This document shows positions 55,257 to 64,000 of a stretch of 64,000 nucleotides of DNA, in pieces. Source of the DNA: Siphonodentalium dalli (lineage: Eukaryota; Mollusca; Scaphopoda; Gadilida; Siphonodentaliidae). The translations under genes were made by a program, and so were the position numbers. Position 1 is the first letter of the stretch; each line of letters opens with the position of its first letter. The notes beneath the pieces were generated by a model. It was not told the origin of the DNA. It made no database searches and saw only the letters and a list, made by a program, of their open reading frames with translations. Location of the stretch: positions 242,275,530 to 242,339,529 of the forward strand of contig CP136065.1 in the NCBI GenBank assembly GCA_032622095.1. Direction: 5' to 3'.

Positions 55257-55525
55257 ACGAGGCTGAGGTAGCACCACGCAGATCCGTGATTATGAAGTTA
55301 CAACAAACCAATGGGAGCGTCTGAACGCATATGAACCCAGAAGCTCTATATATGTATCCGCATGCAGGGCACACATTTAAAACTTCTGAAGTTGCGAACC
55401 AATGGGTGGAAGCTGAGGTGCCCCCACGAGATCCGTGATTACAGTAATAACAAACCAATGGTAGCATCGGAATACCTATTAATCCAGAATCTACACATCG
55501 GTATCCGCATACGTGGCGCATATTT
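55257..55525. repeat. 140-bp direct duplication
   Basis: GCTGAGGT(A/G)... AGATCCGTGATTA ... CAAACCAATGG ... GTATCCGCAT occurs twice, at about 55261 and 55409. The minus-strand open frame 55240-55569 repeats internally for this reason. Confidence 0.75.
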
Positions 55526-56321
55526 ATAATTTTACGGGAAGAGAACACTCCAATAGCGATACAATACATTTGCTTCGGGGTTCATGCTCAATCTTTCTGG
55601 TTCTAAAACAAATTCCCGTCAACAAGCATGCAGACTAGTGATGATGACCGGACCGCGAAAAAAGGTCCGGTACCGGTTCACGGCTGTACCTGACCGGGAA
55701 CCGAACCGATTAGCAATAAACATTTACATGAATATATATGTTATGATAACATGGTTTTACGCAACCGAAGTCTGGATTCTGAATGGGATGTTAATCGACT
55801 TTATTCTTTACATTGCCTCCCGTAAACATGTAGTTCAGGTTCTCAATTTGGCGATGTACATGTCACATATAGTAAACACATTTTGGCTCCTCCCCGGGAC
55901 AGTATTTGGAAGGATTTCCTTTTTTTTTGGACAGCTTGTCATTGCAGTTTAGCAAATTATTAATGTCTGCCATTGGATGAACACATTACCCAATCTGTAC
56001 TGGCCATGCAACGTAATATGTAAATGATGGTCCACTAAAAAGTAGTATTGAAACAATACGTTGCAGAAAATAAAGTACTTAAATAAGCCTATACATATAC
56101 AAAAATAATTTCAAAAGCTGGTTATAAATTGATACAAATATGATTCAAATACCAATTGTGTACACATGCAAATATGTGCGAAAACAAGAAGGTATAATGC
56201 AAGTGGCATGCAATTTACCATTTAGAACATCTCCGAGGTAATAACCAAGTTACATCGAAGGAAATGATTTAATATTGTGGGATAATTCCAGTGAACAACG
56301 TGGATGTAGAGATGTTAATAA

Positions 56322-57100
56322 TTTAATCATAAGCTGTCAATCTACGGAATACTGTGAAACAATTGGCTGCCACACACTTTGCCAGTTATTTTATTTCTCC
56401 ATAACCTAAATGTATTGATTACATTCCCGCTACCAAAATGACAGCAACGCCGAGTGACCACGCCTATACCGCGTGAATAAAAATGTACATGGAAAGTTGG
56501 AAACTGTTCGACGCTTCCTAACATTTAACATGAAATTTCGGTGCTGCGTCATAATTCCTTCGGGAGTGACTTTATGGACAATAAACGTACCATATTCTAA
56601 TATTCAATGCACAAGTAACCAGAAAATCAACAAGATGGAACATTTGCAAATAAAAGAAATGAAACACGGAAATTAAATTTAACAAGGATTTGTGTCACCG
56701 CGGTCGAATATCAATCGCACGTGCAACTACAGCTGGTCGGTGCTCGTCGATCCGTGATCAGTTGCGACAAGCCAATCAAAACGCTGAATATCCCGGCGCG
56801 ACGTGATCATCGATAAGCACAAGTTTTGAGTGACAGGTTTGCCTTTCAACTTCACGTGTCTTTTTCGTCGGAAATAGTTTCAATGTTATACGCTCGTTAT
56901 ACTTCCCACCTACTTTTGGTGGTTCTCTTGTGAAATGACGAATTCAATTATAAGATATAACTCTTGTTTCGATTAAGGTTATTAGTTATAACCGACAAGT
57001 TTGAAGATAAATGTTATATTACTGCACTACGCTCGTTGCAGAATTTATCTTCAAACTTTTCGGTTGTTAATCGAAACAAGAGTTATTTCTTAAATATCCA
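56322..57100. repeat. dispersed 0.75-kb repeat, copy 2
   Basis: Direct, diverged copy of 1497-2240, ending in the same foldback (AAGATATAACTCTTGTTTCG ... CGAAACAAGAGTTATTTCTT). An extra segment (about 57010-57045) is inserted near the loop. Confidence 0.7.
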
Positions 57101-58348
57101 CACTCTTTCTACATTGGACATAGACAGCCACAAAACTTAAATATGTGCAAACATCGACATGGTTCAAAAGCCTCAAAAATATAAAAACAATAATAACAAG
57201 TAATCAGGGAATGGCAACAAAGGGGTTGTGTGTCTCATTCCAAACTTCACGGTGTCAATATTTCAGATCATAAATATTTTGACATTAGCCAGGTTCAGCA
57301 ACACATACGTGTAACTTGTAATATATATATTGTCATTGCCACCAAGTCGTGACTCACATGACCGCGTCACCCACACGTACACATCATTCCGTTTGGGTGT
57401 TTTGTGTCCAGCGTGTAGCATATGGGACTTATAATATTCCAATAGTCTAATAACCGAATGAGCTACCAACGTTATGCATGCAGTGTGAGGCTGGTATAAA
57501 TTGAATTTTGATTAAAGCCAATTAATAATGTTGTAACACAGTGGTCAGCTTGTTTACGCCGCCCGACTTTTGTTATGTATGTTCACGTTTTGTCAGACGT
57601 TGGCCCCGTATCTACAATGTGTAGCTTTGGCGGCGTAATATCTCGTGATTTTTTTCCGGAAAGTGTATCTCCATAACAATATCATAGTAACGCATGTTAC
57701 ACGATTCAATCACGTGCGGATAAATCTGCCTAATATTCCGCTAGTTTATATGTTGTTTTAGAGCTAGATTGGTATTGGTTTCTGTGAAAAATTAGACTGG
57801 AATGGCTATCCGCTGGGAATTTGGAGATATTGCAACCATAAGGGGTGTTATGTTGGGATTTTCCGACTATTTGTACAATTTGAGATGTCAATTGGAATCT
57901 TCGGATGCAGAGAGAAAGCTCCCCATATATAGTTGGAATTTGTGCTCATCAAGACGGGTGGGTGCAATTGGAATATTTAAGTTGGACACCCGTAACAAAC
58001 CACACAATATTCCAATGCTTATATATAAAACAATATATAATCGGGATTCACGATTGAGTTTATATAATGGTACTCAATATGAATAACACGTGCCACACGA
58101 TGTTCAATTAAATATCATAACATAGATTATCAATATAATTTAATCGGAAGGTGGATAACCGCAGCCAACTATACCCACTATTAAATATCTTATTTCAGAA
58201 ATAGTACTTTCTTTATGAATGACTATATTGACTAAATAAGGGATATATTCAGAAATTAAAAGATGTAAAACACATTTAACACCCAATGTTATTAAATTCA
58301 TCGCACCCCACACGTATTATTCTTCGTAATAAAACCGGAGAAGTGTTT
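57101..58348. other. intergenic, no gene accepted
   Basis: A 94-codon plus frame at 57802-58086 (MAIRWEFGDIATIRGVML...) has no recognisable domain. GATTCACGATTGAG ... ACGTGCCACACGATGTTCAATT near 58045-58110 resembles the end of the 59343-59897 MITE, suggesting another remnant of that family. Confidence 0.35.
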
Positions 58349-58858
58349 TTAACACTTTCATGGCGGGAGCGTCCTGATTTTTTGCGAAACCATGGGTCAA
58401 TGTATTCTCTTATATATGCGAGTCGACCATAGGTCGCCTCGCATATATAAGAGAATGCATTGGCCTAACAAATTTTATATTATATTTTATAATTGTTAAA
58501 AATGGGGGGAAAAAATGGGGGGGGGAAATAAAAACAATTGGTAAGGAATATAAAAAATAATGTTAGAAAGTTTATAAAAATTGCTAAAGAATGTAAGAAA
58601 AAATATTAACAATTGACAAAGAATGTAAGAACAAAATGGAATAAATCGTTAAAGAATGTATGACAAAACGATAAAAATGATAAAATTGTTGAAGAATATA
58701 ATACAAAAAATGATTCAAATTGTTATAGAATGTAAAATAAAATGACAAAAATGATAACAAAATTGTTAGGCCAATGCATTCTCTCATAAATATAAAAAAA
58801 ATGCATTGGCACAGGGTCCTTAATGTTGCGCCAGCGAAGCTCCGTCGTGAAAGGGTAA
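58349..58858. mobile_element. MITE of the CCAATGCATTCTC palindrome family, variant ends
   Basis: Left end TTAACACTTTCATGGCGGGAGC, a complete palindrome (58398-58463), an expanded spacer with many AAAGAATGTAAGAA copies and a G run, a damaged second palindrome (58770-58810) and right end GCGAAGCTCCGTCGTGAAAG. Ends differ from the CCCTTTACCC subfamily but match the 46.3-kb fragment (GAAGCTCC). Confidence 0.7.
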
Positions 58859-59342
58859 AAGACTTATTTACGACCAGAGTTGGTCACTTGTGTTACTGTT
58901 TCAGAAAAATCTCCATTATGTACTCAAGCCTATGTTTTATACACGTACGTCCAAATACGTTGGGATGACATCAGGATACTCATTTTGAAATATAATCCTA
59001 ACACCATGTGGCATCTGTGATCCAGATTAGACACCAATCGCTATCTAATCGTGAACCCAACTTAAAAGTACACAATCCGATTCGATTGTCCCCGTATCAT
59101 CAGAGTGCATCACCATTTCTTCAAAAGACGCTTTAGTTATCAGAATCGATTAATTTCAAAACATATTGCTAACCACTGTGAACTATAATATACAATTTCA
59201 CAAAGTGTGCTGTATATCAAAATTCTGTTCAACGCAATTTGGCCTCGAGAATACGTCGAATATTTGCAAGGCCGCCATATATTCCAGGCGTTGAAAAATA
59301 ACACCTAATACGCACACGCTTGACTACCAAAAGATAACATAT

Positions 59343-59897
59343 CGGGGTTCACGGTATGATGGCTATTGGCATACAATCGCGACCACGGGAGGCACGCGTG
59401 GTTTCGATTGACTATAATATTAATCTGAAGGGTAATAACTCTATAAAGAATGTACCTTTCCGAAATAACGGCGATTTCTATGAGAAATTACAACACCACA
59501 ATAAATCAACTCTGGTTAAATATAAGTCAAATTCTTCTGTAGGGTGGGTGGGTTTGCTGGAGGTTTGGGTTACGCTCTTTAAAACACTTCTTCAAATATT
59601 TCCGTTATTTCGTAAATAACCCTTCTTCAAATATCTCCGTTATTTAGTTAATAAAAATAATTTCCTATTTCTATATTTCGCTCTATTTCGCCATTTCGCT
59701 ACATTTTTTATTCCGCTATTTCGCTGTATTTTCCTATTTCGCTTTTTCGTTGTATTTCAGATTTCGATAATTCGCTATATTTGACATATTATGGGATATG
59801 GGATTATATGATACCCTACATTCGGATATTCAATCGAACACCACGTGCCACCCGTGCTCGCGATTAAATTCCACTAGCCATCCAATCGTGAACCCCG
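59343..59897. mobile_element. 555-bp MITE with about 75-bp TIRs
   Basis: Left CGGGGTTCACGGTATGATGG ... CAATCGCGACCACGGGAGGC; right is the diverged complement (... CCATCCAATCGTGAACCCCG). Flanks ATAACATAT and ATTACATAT form a 9-bp target duplication with one mismatch. The interior holds CTATTTCGCT simple repeats (59640-59770) and a duplicated CTTCTTCAAATAT block. No transposase. Confidence 0.8.
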
Positions 59898-60281
59898 ATT
59901 ACATATTGTTTGCTATCAAATCATTGGCGTATTGGCGAAAATAACAGACTTTGTACTTAAAAAATCGATATCTGACAACTCTGAGCTTTGATGGGTGGGT
60001 TCCTCGACTCGAATCAATTACGTTTTACTCATGAAACCAAATACATAGTAATTTAGTAGCGTTAATTCGGATTATGTATCTTTAAGTATATTTCGATATT
60101 CAAACACGTACGTATTATGTGTACAGTTAGCCATGTCCACGTGGGGAAGAATAAACACAATATTATGCACGTCGCGGGCTATCAATCCTCTGCGATCTAA
60201 CATGTTGTCTCCCGTCCGTCTACAGCAACCACAATTCCAATGACACGACTGTCCGCCACAGCAAAACGCAGTGATTGTGGA

Positions 60282-60356
60282 TCACTTAAAGTTACCATAT
60301 GTCTCAAATTGTGCAAGATATTCAGCAGCAACATCGTGGCAAAATTGGTATTGTTC
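60282..60356 (-). CDS. gene 2 last exon
   Basis: Acceptor TTTATTTTTCCAG, then EQYQFCHDVAAEYLAQFETY, GNFK and TGA at 60284-60282. 'EQYxFxxDxxxEYL' is the normal end of a PTP domain; the phase-0 start matches the preceding exon. Confidence 0.93.
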   Translation of the reverse strand, partial: EQYQFCHDVAAEYLAQFETYGNFK

Positions 60357-63073
60357 CTGGAAAAATAAACAGCGGCGATACCTTATTTACACACATAGTT
60401 TCACAGAGACCACCTTTCAGAGAGAAAAAACTAAATCAAAACAAAAACAATAAAGCCGCGCTCTACAACCTTAAATTTATTGATGTCAACGTGGTGATAG
60501 TCCACCAAGTTGTTCGACTTTATTGCGCTACAGGGATCTGTTATTGACAATGTTAGCACCATGCAGTTATTATTGTAATATTGTTGTTATTGGATATATA
60601 TGTCCATGCAGGAGCATTTTGTAAAGACCAATGTTTGTTTATGTTTTGGTCTGTTTTGTCGCATGTGAACGCGATTGTTGGTGTACCTCTCCGGACAGGG
60701 ATGTGGCGACAGGGGGGCGCCTGACACCCCAACTTTGGTCAAAATGTTCAACAATTGCAAATTTCATACTTGATACAACATCAGTTTGGACATTGCCAAC
60801 AATTGGAAAGCTTGAAGCCATGCAGTCTGGGTGATATGATTGTGCAATTTTCATGTTCAGAATTCCATGTCCTGGTCCCTCTCCAGTCGACAGTCAAAAA
60901 CTGATAATTAATTTAAGAAAAACAAATCGGGGTGTGAATTTGCATGGCGTTTGACCACTAGATGTTATGATTTTGCAATTTTCAGGTTCCAATCGTAACA
61001 TTATCTCATACATGGTCGGTCGGGTTGATTTTATTCCTTCCCCTGGCTCGTGACCACAATTCTACTGACCCATTAAGATTAGGCTACCACCCAGGCATGT
61101 GAGGAAACAGTTGAGACAGCAAAAAGCCCAAAGGGAGGGGGTGCAAATGGAATAACGCAAACTTGTTAGTTTGGTGTGGTTACTTTCTAGCCACGTCACT
61201 CTCTTCAATACTGACGGAACCCTGTTTCATCGGAGGTTTGTCCCGTATATATGTTGGATCCACATAAGTTGTTCATTTCATGCTACTGGCGTAAGGGGTA
61301 GCGTGATATGTACACATATACGTAATCGCATGCATACTTTGCCGCATTATTATCGAATGAAACTTCAATCGAAGTGTGTAAGAAATACAACTAGAAAAGT
61401 TTCACTGAACTGATTTTCCAGTTTGCAAAAATAATTATCACGAACACTAATACTAGATATCTAGTTAGGATGTTGCCTCCTTTTAGTTTATAACCACCAG
61501 GCATCATTAGTGCTAGGAGTTATGAACGCGAAATAAAATGGTACACTAATATATAGGTTATGCATGCATTCAGTCAAATTTGAATCACTGACAATGTAAC
61601 AAATCCAGTATGGCCATTTCACAAACACTTACTGAATAATGATATATATCATTCCATAGCATACATATACATAGTAATTGTATGTCGTCGAATGTATAAA
61701 TAATCACAATGGCGACTAGTGTGTGAGTATTCGTTGCAACATCGGGTGGACACTCACCATTGTCGTTACAATTTGTTCTCGTCTCACTCGACAGGCAGCC
61801 ACTTCTGTTGCTATGGCGACTTCTTGATCAACCTTCAACCTTTCCACAACGTTGTTAAGCACGCAGAATAAGCCGGACCGTGTTGCTCCATCCCTATCAG
61901 ATGTTAAAATTATGGAGGTTTAGGTCACATGTGCATGCGTGTCGTTAAAATGAGTAACATATAGATTAAAACATATTTAAATTTCAAATAAGCGCGCCAC
62001 TTTAAAACGCATGTTTTTATATATAACACGTTACAAGGGGGTCACACAATCGAATATATCCTCACTTCTAATATATAACGTCCATATTATACATGTAACT
62101 CACAAACGCCTGAACAATTCTTGAAATTCCTATTTCAATCGATCGAATTGATCCAAAACTTCGAAAACAGACGCTGAACCTGTGTATGTGGTTAGTTTTT
62201 ACATTCTACAACACAGATATAAAAATGAGAATTTCCTTCAATTTCCCAAATTATATACATGTACCCTCAATCAAAGTTGGTAAATCATTTTGAAATTTGG
62301 CAAAAACAATCTCATTTGGCAAACATTTTGGCAAGATAAAATTTAGATCCACCGCCAACCCTGCGTCCATTTCTAACTCAACATTTAACAATAAAAAGCC
62401 CACCATTTGTGCCCAAAATCAATCGCATATTCTATCGAATAAATAATCATCCTTAAAATATGCATTTGGCTTAATAATATCAATATAGATAACTTTTCTG
62501 AAGACAATTGAAACTGTATGTCCTAAATTAGTAGGATCCAATTGCATATTGCCTATCTCTGAGGAAATCGTGAAAATTTATACTAGATCATATATATGTA
62601 CACCCTGTCAATATATTAATTAAGATGCAAATTAAGAATTTCGATTGCATGCCTTCTGCGGTACATTCAATATTTTAGGTTTACAATGGATAGCAATAGT
62701 ATTACCATTTATTATATGCTTGCTTATAAAATAGCGGAAAATTACGTAGATCATAGTATTATATTGTATCAAAGACGGTTCTATCTATTTACCATCGGAG
62801 CCACCGGGATCCCCCGTCGAATGGCATACTTGTGCCTTTGAACGTAAGTGTATTACTTACATGCAATGTACGACCGTGGTTCGTTCCAGTTCTCCCCTCT
62901 GTAAGGTCTGCACGAGCTCTAGGAGTTCTAGGAAGGATTTCTTTGACCCAGGAAGACTAGAGTGTTCATTCCAGTCGTTGTATACTATCTGAGTCACGCT
63001 ATGTGTCTCTCCGGCGGCATCCTCCATAAAATTAAACGCATAAGTTTTGGTATATTTGGGAAATCTTATAAGA
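60282..63073 (-). CDS. gene 2 (partial): receptor-type tyrosine phosphatase, C-terminal D2 domain
   Basis: Three 3'-terminal exons (63073-62861, 61893-61758, 60356-60282) splice in frame: phase 2, then phase 0, then stop. Together they encode about the last 141 residues of a PTP domain. Seen in order: FPKYTKTYAF (like 'FPDYTIRTF' of receptor PTPs), VTQIVYNDWNEHSSLPG (WPD-loop region), LELLELVQTLQ helix, VVHCMDGATRSGLFCVL (P-loop C-x5-R, Cys and Arg kept), and EQYQFCHDVAAEYLAQ. The WPD acid is replaced (W-N-E), and the P-loop is CMDGATR, not CSAGxGR. These changes fit an inactive D2 pseudophosphatase; the active D1, membrane part and ectodomain would lie beyond 64000. Its link to FTP-EGF receptors is inferred from its neighbour. 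Confidence 0.9.
60357..61757 (-). other. gene 2 intron with repeat copy
   Basis: Phase-0 intron of 1.4 kb. It carries at 60690-61000 a diverged copy of the 54570 repeat (GGGATGTGGCGACAGGGG, GGAAAGCTTGAAGCC). Confidence 0.75.
61758..61893 (-). CDS. gene 2 penultimate exon: P-loop and following helices
   Basis: Acceptor CATCTGATAG and donor ACAATG|GTGAGT. It reads (M)DGATRSGLFCVLNNVVER, then LKVDQEVAIATEVAACRVRR and EQIVTTM. The first codon is split: AT from the previous exon plus G. The Q-loop position of active PTPs (QT-x-x-QY) reads TTMEQY here, another sign of catalytic loss. Confidence 0.93.
61894..62860 (-). other. gene 2 intron
   Basis: Phase-2 intron of 967 bases splitting the codon right after the catalytic Cys. 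AT-rich, no repeats recognised. Confidence 0.8.
62861..63073 (-). CDS. gene 2 exon: WPD-loop region to catalytic Cys
   Basis: The donor is GCAT|GTAAGT at 62860. The frame reads RFPKYTKTYAFNFMEDAAGE, then THSVTQIVYNDWNEHSSLPG and ends TTVVHC plus two bases. The 5' end is uncertain: AG at 63075-63074 or at 63066-63065 both keep the frame, and neither has a good pyrimidine tract. Upstream in frame there is a stop, so the exon cannot extend much further. Confidence 0.88.
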
Positions 63074-64000
63074 CTACTTTTTTAATGCTGTAATTAAGTG
63101 CTATACAGTTGTATTCTCATTTTGTTATCAAATAGCGTTATCAAATAGAAAGAAAAAATAATCTTGCTCAAAGTGGTTATTTTTTACGATTATTAATCAA
63201 AATTGACAACACACACCGTCATTCTTATATATTAATTAAACGCAATGACTCTCGATGGCGAAATCATTTGTCTTAGTTCATTGCCGATAGTTGCGTCCCG
63301 AATCGAGATGTAAATATTTACAATTGAGCGTAGTTCAGATTATTTTTTCTATGGAGCGGTATGACCGATTTCGTTGAAATTTTCGGCGATGTTAGTAGAA
63401 TGCTACATTCGTCAGATTCGCATAGTGCTCCATTACTCCATAATATGTCTTTAATTGCATATTGTTTTAACACCACTGAGAATACATTCCATTCTATCTT
63501 AATTCTATCTGATTTGCATTAATGCACTCTGTACATAAAATGATATTTATTGATAAGAAATCTCCAAAAATGCGCAAGGTGCCTTTAATACTCTAAACCA
63601 AAACTTCATAGCTATCATTCACTTTTTCACTTTTCAAGTTCAACCCTCGCTACATCATCTAGTCTCTAGAATCATCATAGTTTTTGTTTTGATGTTATAG
63701 TTATATTATTGTGTTATGGTGTTGTTGTGAGCAAGTTTACAATGTTTACAGAAGCCGATCACGATCAAATTAATTTCATTGACAGAAAGCAGACTTTGGT
63801 CTTATGCACACGGAATGGCGTGTCGGGATTTCGCTTGGGAATTGTGATAACAGCATGCGTAATACCATCTATAGTTCTGAAACAGCGTATCGCTTTCAAT
63901 CATGCTTAATATCTGGAGCAGCCTTCTTTATAAATAATCAGTTCATATTACAATGGTATCATTATACAATTATCGCATTGTTTCGAGGTTGACATGAGGA
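63074..64000. other. gene 2 intron, right edge
   Basis: No further phosphatase exon is visible on the minus strand. Plus-strand frames at 63709-63992 show no recognisable domain. Confidence 0.45.

Noticed and set aside
55240-55569. 109-codon minus ORF with repeated CGY...PLVC segments
   Set aside because: Its internal repetition mirrors a 140-bp DNA duplication; no domain recognised.
57802-58086. 94-codon plus ORF (MAIRWEFGDI...)
   Set aside because: No recognisable domain, no supporting splice or promoter signal; length is within chance for this amount of sequence.

Overview
This is animal (metazoan) nuclear DNA, AT-rich and dominated by introns and transposon debris. It is most likely from a mollusc, probably a bivalve. 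The inference rests on two genes of a receptor style I associate with bivalves (fucolectin-type lectin domain, long EGF-like repeats, receptor tyrosine phosphatase) and on head-to-tail Helitron-like repeats with a CTGT/GTGT microsatellite near their 5' end. No bacterial-type genes, operons, rRNA, tRNA or CRISPR arrays were recognised.

Two host genes are supported, both on the minus strand. Gene 1 starts at 36923 and runs down to about 12.1 or 11.1 kb. I rebuilt it from splice sites. A signal-peptide exon (36923-36842), two exons forming one fucolectin/F5-8C-like (FTP) lectin domain (26426-26217 and 20678-20457) and one large exon (13902-12229) with all EGF-like repeats are joined by phase-1 introns. 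Two competing membrane-helix exons follow (12172-12087 or 11265-11144). The product is a secretory-pathway receptor of about 757 or 769 residues with almost no cytoplasmic tail. Gene 2 enters from the right edge. Only its last three exons are seen (about 63073-62861, 61893-61758, 60356-60282). They encode the C-terminal half of a tyrosine-phosphatase domain that lacks the usual WPD acid, so it looks like an inactive D2 domain of a receptor PTP. A plausible but unproven reading is a local cluster of lectin-EGF receptors, one with and one without a phosphatase tail.

Layout: 1-11 kb is downstream of gene 1 (old repeats, a LINE fragment, one piggyBac-like MITE). 12-37 kb is gene 1; its introns hold a 2.5-kb segmental duplication with a 25-bp minisatellite, a 120-bp satellite, a head-to-tail Helitron-like array (21.47-24.5 kb), a 140-bp tandem array (27.95-29.24 kb), several hairpin MITEs and another piggyBac-like MITE. 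37-60 kb is intergenic: a 3.67-kb foldback element with a Helitron inside it, a 1.61-kb element with 70-bp perfect terminal inverted repeats, a 931-bp Mutator-like MITE, and diverged tandem repeats. 60-64 kb is the 3' end of gene 2.

Most small open frames elsewhere are chance or repeat translations. Exon boundaries are read by eye from splice consensus, reading phase and protein family resemblance, without transcript evidence.
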